Notes: generated by a model not told the origin, from the sequence alone. A stretch of 6,032 nt of DNA from an uncultured Collinsella sp. (GCA_902493545.1 CABUQI010000075.1:1-6032), one strand, 5' to 3'; positions 1 to 4,955 are shown, counted from the first letter of the stretch. Numbers and translations are program-made.

Positions 1-127
1 AAACGCCGCCGATTTCCATGCGACAGATGAGAGCAGATCACCGCTGGAGCGCGACGTTTCCCCAGATAAAACCGACCAAAATAAACCTGTCTCTTTTTGG
101 CAGGTAGCGTTGCCCCAACGAGCACGT
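1..127. other. Upstream region with no supported gene
   Basis: No recognisable gene is seen here on either strand. One forward frame is open from base 2 to a TAG at 224-226 (74 codons), but it runs straight into the inverted repeat at 128-268 and its translation resembles no family I know, so I do not call it. A small hairpin, CGTTG-CCC-CAACG, lies at 108-120. A weak pairing of CCAAAA (76-81) with TTTTGG (95-100) is also present. In related genomes rpoBC often precedes the str operon, so this may be the space downstream of rpoC, but nothing in the window shows that. Confidence 0.4.
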
Positions 128-268
128 CGGATTCCCGGGCCGGGCGGCCCAGGGGTTAAGTTTGTCGCGAGTTCCGCACGAGCCGGAGGCCACTTAATGT
201 GGCCTCCGTGCGAGCCAGGACTGTAGAGCAGCAAACTTAACCCCTGGGCCGCCCGGCCCGGGAATCCG
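128..268. repeat. 141-bp element with perfect 37-bp inverted repeat arms
   Basis: Bases 128-164 are the exact reverse complement of 232-268: 37 of 37 positions pair, and the first mismatch lies just outside (127/269). The outer parts of the arms are very GC-rich and include CCCGGG; the inner ends are AT-richer (GGTTAAGTTTG). The 67 nt between the arms hold their own hairpin (175-212). No T-run follows the right arm, so it is not a standard intrinsic terminator. No convincing target-site duplication is visible in the immediate flanks. It may be a non-autonomous mobile or palindromic intergenic repeat, an RNA processing structure, or a part of the str operon control region. The pairing is directly visible; the role is unknown. 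Confidence 0.9.
175..212. repeat. Nested hairpin inside the long inverted repeat
   Basis: GGAGGCCAC (185-193) pairs perfectly with GTGGCCTCC (199-207) around a TTAAT loop. CGCAC (175-179) pairs with GTGCG (208-212) after a 5-nt left bulge (180-184). This gives a 14-bp bulged stem centred within the larger repeat, so the whole 141-bp segment would fold as one long two-part hairpin. No T-run follows. Confidence 0.8.
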
Positions 269-300
269 CCCCCGCGCACAGAAGGGGATTCCTTTTGTGT
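261..300 (+). terminator. Possible weak terminator competing with the long repeat
   Basis: GGAATCC (261-267) pairs with GGATTCC (286-292). Two more pairs (269-270 with 284-285) form after a bulged G, and TTTTGTGT follows at once. The same bases 261-267 are also part of the right arm of the 37-bp repeat, so the two structures exclude each other. The stem is short, the loop is 13 nt and the T-run has only four T, so a terminator function is uncertain. Confidence 0.35.
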
Positions 301-325
301 AGGCTTTGCGGAAATGTGGCTATTT

Positions 326-381
326 TAGGATACGCCCGGTGGCGTGGTCTGTTGACGGCACAGCTAACGCCACGTATCCTA
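326..381. repeat. Nested inverted repeat over the rpsL promoter
   Basis: TAGGATACG (326-334) is the exact reverse complement of CGTATCCTA (373-381), and GTGGCGT (339-345) is the reverse complement of ACGCCAC (367-373). The two sets can stack as one interrupted stem with a 5-nt bulge on the left side. The putative -35 box lies in the loop and the putative -10 box lies entirely in the right arm. It could be an operator for a dimeric regulator, or an RNA hairpin in transcripts reading through from upstream. Confidence 0.7.
352..380 (+). promoter_or_regulatory. Probable sigma-70-type promoter of the str operon
   Basis: TTGACG at 352-357 matches five of six bases of the -35 consensus. TATCCT at 375-380 matches four of six of the -10 consensus. 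The spacer is exactly 17 bp. Transcription would start near 387, giving a leader of about 87 nt before rpsL. This is the best-spaced promoter in the upstream region and its position suits a strongly expressed ribosomal operon. Confidence 0.65.
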
Positions 382-395
382 TCGAACTGCGTGTT

Positions 396-420
396 TCGTA
401 GGGGGATGCTGACCCCTCGA
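396..420 (+). promoter_or_regulatory. Hairpin in the rpsL leader
   Basis: TCG (396-398) and AGGGG (400-404) pair with CCCCT (413-417) and CGA (418-420), with one bulged T and an 8-nt loop. It would lie near the 5' end of the predicted leader. It may stabilise the mRNA or serve as a ribosomal-protein binding site; no known leader family is recognised. Confidence 0.45.
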
Positions 421-460
421 TTCAAGCCGTTGCACTTTACAGAAAGCTGGAATCATTCGA

Positions 461-467
461 GAAGGAG
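461..467 (+). promoter_or_regulatory. Ribosome binding site that fixes the TTG start of rpsL
   Basis: GAAGGAG lies 6 nt before a TTG at 474. The protein from this TTG begins MPTINQLVRQ, which matches the usual S12 N-terminus exactly, and no in-frame ATG or GTG gives a family-like start. Confidence 0.85.
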
Positions 468-473
468 TACGCT

Positions 474-851
474 TTGCCTACTATTAACCAGCTGGTTCGC
501 CAGGGCCGTCGTTCCGTGCCCAAGAAGTCCAAGAACGCTGCTCTGCAGCACAACTCCCAGAAGCGCGGCGTGTGCACCCGCGTCTTCACCACGAGCCCCA
601 AGAAGCCGAACTCGGCTCTTCGTAAGGTTGCCCGTGTTCGCCTTGTCAACGGCATCGAAGTTACTGCTTACATCCCGGGTGAGGGCCACAACCTGCAGGA
701 GCACTCCATCGTGCTCGTCCGCGGCGGTCGTGTCCGTGACCTCCCTGGTGTCCGTTATCACGTCATCCGTGGCGCCTACGACGCTGCTCCGGTCCAGAAC
801 CGTATGCAGGCCCGTTCCAAGTACGGTGCTAAGCGCCCCAAGGCTAAATAA
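474..851 (+). CDS. rpsL: 30S ribosomal protein S12 (uS12)
   Basis: S12 lies at the decoding centre of the 30S subunit and helps control accuracy of tRNA selection. The 125-residue product has normal family length. It shows the QKRGVCTRV segment (29-37), the decoding loop TTSPKKPNSALRKVARVRL (39-57) with Lys43 and Lys44, EGHNLQEHS (70-78), and the second loop GGRVRDLPGVRYH (84-96). Asp89, the residue that is methylthiolated in some bacteria, is present. Position 88 is Arg (CGT at 735-737) instead of the usual Lys; Lys88Arg is a classical streptomycin-resistance change in Mycobacterium tuberculosis and Escherichia coli. Translation starts at TTG. It is the first gene of the operon, with rpsG 73 nt downstream. 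Confidence 0.98.
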   Translation: MPTINQLVRQGRRSVPKKSKNAALQHNSQKRGVCTRVFTTSPKKPNSALRKVARVRLVNGIEVTAYIPGEGHNLQEHSIVLVRGGRVRDLPGVRYHVIRGAYDAAPVQNRMQARSKYGAKRPKAK

Positions 852-876
852 GTCAGATAACGTTTTGATACTTTCG

Positions 877-902
877 CCGTGTGCCGCCTAAGCGCCGCAC
901 GG
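877..902 (+). promoter_or_regulatory. Hairpin between rpsL and rpsG
   Basis: Bases 877-887 pair with 892-902 around a CTAA tetraloop. There are nine Watson-Crick pairs, one G-U pair and one C-C mismatch. No T-run follows, so it is not a terminator. The 73-nt gap is otherwise plain. In Escherichia coli, S7 represses its own operon by binding the rpsL-rpsG intercistronic RNA, so an equivalent role is conceivable here but not shown. Confidence 0.6.
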
Positions 903-924
903 TAGACACTTAAGGAGATTTCAC

Positions 925-1398
925 ATGCCGCGTCGTGCAGCAGCTAATCGTCGTGAGGTTCAGCCTGACGCCGTTTACAACAACCGCCTGGTGACTCAGC
1001 TCATCAACAAGGTCCTTCTTGACGGCAAGAAGGCCACCGCTGAGCGCATCGTTTACACCGCTTTCGAGATCGTTGCCGAGAAGTCCGAGGGTGGCGATGC
1101 TCTCGCTACCTTCAAGAAGGCTATGGACAACGTCAAGCCCACGCTCGAGGTTAAGCCCAAGCGTGTCGGTGGCGCTACCTATCAGGTCCCGATGGAGGTC
1201 AACTCCCGTCGTTCCACCGCTCTGGGTATCCGCTGGATCGTCAACTTCTCCCGCGCTCGCAAGGAGAAGACCATGGCCGAGCGTCTCGCCAACGAGATCC
1301 TCGACGCTTCCAACGGCCTGGGCGCTTCCGTCAAGAAGCGTGAGGACGTCTTCAAGATGGCCGAGGCCAACCGCGCGTTCTCTCACTATCGTTGGTAA
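925..1398 (+). CDS. rpsG: 30S ribosomal protein S7 (uS7)
   Basis: S7 starts assembly of the 30S head by binding the 3' major domain of 16S rRNA and contacts the exit-site tRNA. The 157-residue product has the usual bacterial length without the C-terminal extension of some enterobacteria. Typical segments are the basic N-terminus MPRRAAANRREVQPD, NRLVTQLINKVLLDGKKATAERIVY (20-44), the family signature region VKPTLEVKPKRVGGATYQVP (70-89), GIRWIVNFSR (102-111), and the C-terminal AEANRAFSHYRW. AAGGAG at 912-917 sits 7 nt before the ATG. It lies between rpsL and fusA in the classical str order, and only 19 nt separate it from fusA, consistent with cotranscription. Confidence 0.98.
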   Translation: MPRRAAANRREVQPDAVYNNRLVTQLINKVLLDGKKATAERIVYTAFEIVAEKSEGGDALATFKKAMDNVKPTLEVKPKRVGGATYQVPMEVNSRRSTALGIRWIVNFSRARKEKTMAERLANEILDASNGLGASVKKREDVFKMAEANRAFSHYRW

Positions 1399-1417
1399 GT
1401 TAAGGTAAGGAACTAAC

Positions 1418-3517
1418 ATGGCTAAGCCTAAGTACAAGCTTTCCGATACCCGTAACATCGGCATCATGGCCCACATCGATGCCGGTAAGACCACCACGAC
1501 CGAGCGTATTCTTTACTACACCGGTAAGACCCACAAGATCGGTGAGGTCCATGAGGGCGCTGCCACCATGGACTGGATGGTTCAGGAGCAGGAGCGCGGC
1601 GTAACCATTACCTCCGCTGCTACCACGTGCTTCTGGAACAAGGACGGTAAGGACTACCGCATCCAGATCATCGACACCCCGGGCCACGTTGACTTCACCG
1701 CCGAGGTCGAGCGCTGCCTGCGCGTCCTCGATGGCGCTGTCGCCGTCTTCGACGCCGTTGCCGGCGTTCAGCCCCAGTCTGAGACCGTTTGGCGTCAGGC
1801 TTCTACCTTCAACGTTCCCCGCATCGCCTTCATCAACAAGTATGACCGCGTGGGCGCTGACTTCTTCAACGCTATCGAGACCATGAAGGATCGTCTCGAC
1901 GCTAACGCCGTGGCCGCTCAGGTCCCGATGGGCGCCGAGGACAACTTCTGGGGCGTCATCGACCTGGTCACCATGACTGCATGGGACTTCAAGGCCGACG
2001 AGAAGGGTATGACCTACCCCGAGCCGATGGACGAGATCCCGGCTGAGTTCGCCGACATCGCTGCCACCAAGCGCGAGGAGCTCCTCGATGCTGCTGCCAG
2101 CTTTGACGATGAGCTCATGGAGAAGATCCTCATGGAGGAGGACTTCACCGTCGAGGAGCTCAAGGCTGCTCTGCGCAAGGGCGTTCTGGCCAACGAGCTC
2201 AACCTCGTCTTCGTGGGCTCCGCCTACAAGAACAAGGGCGTCCAGGAGCTGCTCGACGCTGTCGTCGACTACCTGCCCAGCCCGCTCGACGTCGAGGCCG
2301 TTACCGGTACCGATCCGGACACCGGCGAGGAGATCGAGCGTCATCCTTCCTTCGACGAGCCCTTCTCCGGCCTGGTCTTCAAGATCATGACCGACCCGTT
2401 CGTCGGTAAGCTCACCTACGTCCGCGTTTACTCCGGCCGCGCCGAGTCCGGCTCCTACGTTGTCAATGCTTCCAACGGTCAGCGCGAGCGCCTCGGCCGC
2501 ATCCTCGAGATGAACGCCGCCGAGCGTATCGACCGTGACGACGCTGCCGCTGGCGACATCGTCGCTTGCGTCGGCTTCAAGAACTCCACCACCGGTGACA
2601 CCCTGTGCGCCGAGGGCAAGGAGATCGTCCTCGAGAAGATCGAGTTCGCTAAGCCCGTTATCGACGTTGCCATCGAGCCCAAGACCAAGGCCGAGCAGGA
2701 CAAGATGTCCCTGGCTCTGACCAAGCTCGCCGAGGAGGACCCGACCTTCCAGGTGTCCACCAACCACGAGACCGGCCAGACCATCATCGCCGGCATGGGC
2801 GAGCTGCACCTCGAGATCATCGTCGACCGTCTGCTCCGCGAGTTCAAGGTTGACGCTAACGTTGGTAAGCCCCAGGTTGCCTACCGCGAGACCGCTGGTC
2901 ACGACGTCGAGAAGGCTGAGGGCAAGTTCGTCCGTCAGTCCGGCGGTCGCGGTCAGTACGGCCACGCCGTCATCAAGCTCGAGAAGATGGAGGAGGGCTT
3001 CGGCTACGAGTTCGTCAACGCTATCGTCGGCGGCGTCGTGCCCAAGGAGTACATCCCGTCCATCGACAAGGGCATCCAGGAGGCCCTGAACACCGGTGTT
3101 ATCGCCGGCTTCCCGGTCCTCGACGTTAAGGTCACCCTGTTCGACGGTTCTTACCACGAGGTCGACTCCTCCGAGGCCGCCTTCAAGATCGCCGGTTCCA
3201 TGGCTATCAAGGACGCCCTCAAGAAGTCCGATCCGCAGCTGCTCGAGCCGATCATGGCTGTCGAGGTCGAGACCCCTGAGCAGTACATGGGCGACGTTAT
3301 GGGCAACCTCTCCGGTCGCCGCGGCAAGATCGAGGGCATGGAGGATCGCAAGAACAGCAAGCTCATCCGTGCCAAGGTGCCGCTGGGCGAGATGTTCGGT
3401 TACGCTACCGACCTTCGCTCCCAGACCCAGGGCCGTGCATCCTACACGATGCAGTTCGACTCTTATGAGCCCGCGCCCAAGTCCATCGTGGACGAGGTCA
3501 TGAGCAAGAACGCCTAA
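1418..3517 (+). CDS. fusA: Elongation factor G
   Basis: EF-G is the cytosolic GTPase that drives tRNA-mRNA translocation and, with ribosome recycling factor, splits spent ribosomes. All G motifs are present: P-loop AHIDAGKTT (18-26), GVTIT (61-65), DTPGH (86-90) with the GTPase-linked His90, NKYD (140-143) and SAY (268-270). Domain II follows from about 310 to 400. Domain III contains the DPTFQV...GMGELHLEI region (441-467). Domain IV has the tip loop SGGRGQYGH (508-516) and the conserved His580 in GSYHEVDSSE. Domain V includes ETPEQYMGDVMGNLSGRRG (618-636). At 699 residues it is full length. AAGGA (1407-1411) lies 6 nt before ATG. G4 has Tyr in the third position where Met is usual. No tuf gene follows. 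Confidence 0.98.
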   Translation: MAKPKYKLSDTRNIGIMAHIDAGKTTTTERILYYTGKTHKIGEVHEGAATMDWMVQEQERGVTITSAATTCFWNKDGKDYRIQIIDTPGHVDFTAEVERCLRVLDGAVAVFDAVAGVQPQSETVWRQASTFNVPRIAFINKYDRVGADFFNAIETMKDRLDANAVAAQVPMGAEDNFWGVIDLVTMTAWDFKADEKGMTYPEPMDEIPAEFADIAATKREELLDAAASFDDELMEKILMEEDFTVEELKAALRKGVLANELNLVFVGSAYKNKGVQELLDAVVDYLPSPLDVEAVTGTDPDTGEEIERHPSFDEPFSGLVFKIMTDPFVGKLTYVRVYSGRAESGSYVVNASNGQRERLGRILEMNAAERIDRDDAAAGDIVACVGFKNSTTGDTLCAEGKEIVLEKIEFAKPVIDVAIEPKTKAEQDKMSLALTKLAEEDPTFQVSTNHETGQTIIAGMGELHLEIIVDRLLREFKVDANVGKPQVAYRETAGHDVEKAEGKFVRQSGGRGQYGHAVIKLEKMEEGFGYEFVNAIVGGVVPKEYIPSIDKGIQEALNTGVIAGFPVLDVKVTLFDGSYHEVDSSEAAFKIAGSMAIKDALKKSDPQLLEPIMAVEVETPEQYMGDVMGNLSGRRGKIEGMEDRKNSKLIRAKVPLGEMFGYATDLRSQTQGRASYTMQFDSYEPAPKSIVDEVMSKNA

Positions 3518-3542
3518 GTTCGAGCTCCCTGTTACGTAATCC

Positions 3543-3559
3543 GCGAGAACATCTCTCGC
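3543..3559 (+). promoter_or_regulatory. Small hairpin before rpsJ
   Basis: GCGAGA (3543-3548) pairs with TCTCGC (3554-3559) around a 5-nt loop in the 60-nt fusA-rpsJ gap, ending 7 nt before the rpsJ Shine-Dalgarno sequence. There is no T-run beyond a CTCTTT. It may affect mRNA processing or rpsJ translation; it is too weak to call a terminator. Confidence 0.4.
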
Positions 3560-3566
3560 ACTCTTT

Positions 3567-3571
3567 GGAGG
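3567..3571 (+). promoter_or_regulatory. Ribosome binding site that fixes the TTG start of rpsJ
   Basis: GGAGG lies 6 nt before a TTG at 3578. From this TTG the protein begins MATQKIRIRLKGYDHE, which fits the normal S10 N-terminus; the next in-frame ATG (Met67) would remove two thirds of the protein. Confidence 0.85.
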
Positions 3572-3577
3572 TTTAAG

Positions 3578-3886
3578 TTGGCTACCCAGAAGATCCGCAT
3601 TCGCCTCAAGGGCTATGATCACGAGGTCGTCGATCAGTCCGCGAAGCTCATCGTCGAGACCGCTCAGAAGACCGGCGCTCGCGTTTCCGGTCCTGTCCCC
3701 CTGCCCACCGAGCGCAACCTGTACACGGTTATCCGCTCGCCGCACGTGAACAAGGACTCCCGTGAGCAGTTCGAGATGCGCACCCACAAGCGCCTCATCG
3801 ACATCCTCGACCCCACCTCGGGCACCGTTGATTCGCTCATGCGTCTCGACCTCCCCGCTGGCGTCGACATCGACATCAAGCTCTAA
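3578..3886 (+). CDS. rpsJ: 30S ribosomal protein S10 (uS10, NusE)
   Basis: S10 is a component of the 30S head and, as NusE, also pairs with NusB in antitermination complexes and links ribosomes to transcription through NusG. The product is 102 residues, the usual length. Family segments seen are QKIRIRLKGYDHE (4-16), GPVPLPT (38-44), SPHVNKDSREQFEMRTHKR (54-72) covering the long loop near the decoding site, and the C-terminal DSLMRLDLPAGVDIDIKL. Val57, the position changed in some tetracycline/tigecycline-resistant strains of other species, is the ordinary residue. The gene is the last of the operon: a strong terminator starts 22 nt after the stop codon and the next gene converges on it, so rplC is not cotranscribed with it, unlike in the standard S10 operon. 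Confidence 0.97.
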   Translation: MATQKIRIRLKGYDHEVVDQSAKLIVETAQKTGARVSGPVPLPTERNLYTVIRSPHVNKDSREQFEMRTHKRLIDILDPTSGTVDSLMRLDLPAGVDIDIKL

Positions 3887-3907
3887 GCGATATCGCTCAT
3901 AGCTTAT

Positions 3908-3948
3908 AGAGCCCCGCTGCCATCTTGGTAGCGGGGCTCTTTTGTTTT
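3908..3948 (+). terminator. Intrinsic terminator of the str operon
   Basis: AGAGCCCCGCT (3908-3918) pairs perfectly with AGCGGGGCTCT (3930-3940). A G-U and two G-C pairs extend the stem inward to 3921/3927. TTTTGTTTT follows at 3940-3948. A 12-bp palindrome, AGCGATATCGCT, precedes it (3886-3897). On the minus strand no T-run follows the stem, so it is probably not an efficient terminator for the convergent birA transcript. Confidence 0.95.
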
Positions 3949-4002
3949 GAGTTTAGATTTTGGGATAGCGAATTCGTCTGCCGAGCTGATGGCTGCGGCG
4001 CC

Positions 4003-4779
4003 CTATTCGCTCAGGGGGCGCAAGGACGCTTCTTCGAAGTGGAAGACGCACAAGCCGCTCTCGGTCTCAATGCTTGCGCGGCCGCAATCGTCGACCGTTC
4101 TAAATATGCCGCGTGCCAGCTCGTCTCCAGCGGGGGAGCGGGCGATAACGTGCTCCCCAATCCAATTGAGGTGTGCGACATATTCGTCGTGGACGGGCGC
4201 GAGCGGTCCGGCGTTTTCTTCCATGGCGTTGAGGCGCTCTGCCCAGGTATCTACAGCGTCTATAACTGCGTGATAGACCTCATCGAGGAGCATGTCGACG
4301 GCGGGAACGCTCTCGTTGAGGTCCGAGAGGCTAATTGCCGCCAGGCCGCCATCGGGCACCTCTTGGGGCGTGTAGTTTACGTTGACACCAATGCCGCAGA
4401 CGGCGAAAGGTTTGCCTTCGTTATCGCGTGCGGCCTCGACCAGAATGCCGCCGAGCTTGCGTCCTCGCGCGACCAGGTCGTTGGGCCACTTGAGGGCTAT
4501 TTCGCTTGCAAGGCCTTGCTTTTCGAGTGCTTCGAGCACCGCTAGGCCGCTGACGGCGGCAAGACCAGAGTACTTTGCGGGATTAACGCATGGACGCAGG
4601 ACAATCGAAAGCAATAGGTTGCCGGCGGTTGAATCCCACTTGTGGCCGCGCCGGCCGCGTCCTGCCGTTTGCGCGCGGGCGGCAAGTCCTGTGCCGTGCG
4701 GCGCACCCTGTTTTCCTGCCTCGAGCAGGTCATCGTTGGTCGATCCGGTTACATCGACAATCGTTAATTGGGCATCCAT
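4003..4779 (-). CDS. birA: Biotin--[acetyl-CoA-carboxylase] ligase, monofunctional type
   Basis: The enzyme makes biotinyl-5'-AMP from biotin and ATP and transfers biotin to a lysine of the acetyl-CoA carboxylase carrier protein. From the chosen ATG the product is 258 residues. It shows STN (13-15), the adenylate-binding motif GRGRRGHKW (40-48), KWPNDL (97-102), GGILVE (110-115) and GIGVNVN (129-135), plus a short C-terminal beta domain. There is no N-terminal winged-helix DNA-binding domain, so it should not act as a repressor the way Escherichia coli BirA does. An upstream in-frame ATG at 4860 would add 27 residues, but it has no ribosome binding site and the extra residues resemble nothing; AAGGAGG (4797-4791) lies 11 nt before the ATG at 4779. 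The gene is divergent from fabH and convergent with rpsJ. Confidence 0.93.
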   Translation of the reverse strand: MDAQLTIVDVTGSTNDDLLEAGKQGAPHGTGLAARAQTAGRGRRGHKWDSTAGNLLLSIVLRPCVNPAKYSGLAAVSGLAVLEALEKQGLASEIALKWPNDLVARGRKLGGILVEAARDNEGKPFAVCGIGVNVNYTPQEVPDGGLAAISLSDLNESVPAVDMLLDEVYHAVIDAVDTWAERLNAMEENAGPLAPVHDEYVAHLNWIGEHVIARSPAGDELARGIFRTVDDCGRASIETESGLCVFHFEEASLRPLSE

Positions 4780-4790
4780 AGCGGCTGCTA

Positions 4791-4797
4791 CCTCCTT
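4791..4797 (-). promoter_or_regulatory. Ribosome binding site that decides the birA start
   Basis: AAGGAGG reads on the minus strand from 4797 to 4791, 11 nt before ATG at 4779. The spacing is slightly long, but there is no alternative start codon in between and no comparable site before the upstream ATG at 4860. Confidence 0.7.
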
Positions 4798-4872
4798 ATT
4801 GAATAAGTGAATGACGCAATGGTGTCGAGAGATAGACACAATGTGAAGCCTTTGTCGCATTTGGACAATTTA

Positions 4873-4890
4873 ATGTTAACACGTCAACAA
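4873..4890. repeat. Direct repeat copy 1, candidate operator
   Basis: The copy reads ATGTTAACACGTCAACAA. Its core, TGTTAAC-AC-GTCAACA (4874-4889), is an imperfect palindrome in which six of seven half-site positions pair. It matches copy 2 at 17 of 18 positions. It overlaps the candidate -10 box at 4869-4874. Confidence 0.7.
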
Positions 4891-4920
4891 AGACTGAAAT
4901 GCGTTATCCTCTCTTGGTCG

Positions 4921-4938
4921 ATGTAAACACGTCAACAA
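4921..4938. repeat. Direct repeat copy 2, candidate operator
   Basis: The copy reads ATGTAAACACGTCAACAA, differing from copy 1 only at the fifth base. It begins exactly 48 bp after copy 1 and ends 3 nt before the fabH Shine-Dalgarno sequence, a position where a bound protein could block transcription or its RNA could affect translation. Confidence 0.7.
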
Positions 4939-4941
4939 CTC

Positions 4942-4949
4942 AAAGGAGG
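4942..4949 (+). promoter_or_regulatory. Ribosome binding site that decides the fabH start
   Basis: AAAGGAGG lies 6 nt before ATG at 4956. An in-frame ATG 57 nt upstream (4899) has no ribosome binding site, and its extra residues would be encoded by the repeat-containing control region. Confidence 0.85.
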
Positions 4950-4955
4950 TTAGTG

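Larger units (their letters stand above)
4780..4955. other. Divergent birA-fabH control region
   Basis: This 176-nt region carries the signals for both divergent genes. It contains two 18-bp direct repeats (4873-4890 and 4921-4938), inverted repeats GTGTC-N8-GACAC (4822-4839) and TTGTC-N7-GACAA (4852-4868), and the two Shine-Dalgarno sites. I cannot name either promoter with confidence. Candidate -10 boxes for fabH are TTTAAT (4869-4874) and TATCCT (4905-4910), the latter identical to the proposed -10 box of rpsL, but neither has a good -35 at normal spacing. Confidence 0.5.

Noticed and set aside
2..226. Open forward frame at the window's left edge as the end of an upstream gene
   Set aside because: It has 74 codons without a stop, but it runs through the left arm and internal hairpin of the inverted repeat, and the translation resembles no known protein end. 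GC-rich sequence makes such frames common.
128..268. The long inverted repeat as a simple intrinsic terminator or a tRNA gene
   Set aside because: No T-run follows the stem, the arms are much longer than in terminators, and no tRNA cloverleaf or T-loop sequence is present.
295..891. A 198-codon plus-strand open frame overlapping rpsL in another frame
   Set aside because: It covers the promoter, leader and rpsL in the wrong frame, is rich in Ser/Arg/Thr, and has no family resemblance; rpsL is certain.
910..1497. A 195-codon minus-strand open frame over rpsG
   Set aside because: It has the same cause: a codon-bias shadow of rpsG with no family features.
1400..3787. A 795-codon open frame on the minus strand across all of fusA and into rpsJ
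   Set aside because: It is antisense to well-supported genes in a codon-aligned frame. Strong G/C preference at third positions removes stop codons from the opposite strand, and the translation is a Leu/Val/Asp/Gly-rich string with no recognisable domain.
3937..4011. A separate terminator for birA on the minus strand
   Set aside because: AGCGAA (3967-3972) can pair with TTCGCT (4006-4011), but the loop is long and no T-run follows on the minus strand.
3925..4545. A 206-codon plus-strand open frame opposite birA
   Set aside because: It begins inside the rpsJ terminator and is antisense to birA, whose ligase motifs are clear.
4780..4860. N-terminal extension of birA from the ATG at 4860
   Set aside because: There is no Shine-Dalgarno sequence before it, the 27 extra residues have no family match and do not form a DNA-binding domain, and a strong site precedes the internal ATG.
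4899..4955. N-terminal extension of fabH from the ATG at 4899
   Set aside because: The extension is encoded by the control region including a repeat copy, has no ribosome binding site, and is absent from the family; ATG 4956 has AAAGGAGG at good spacing.
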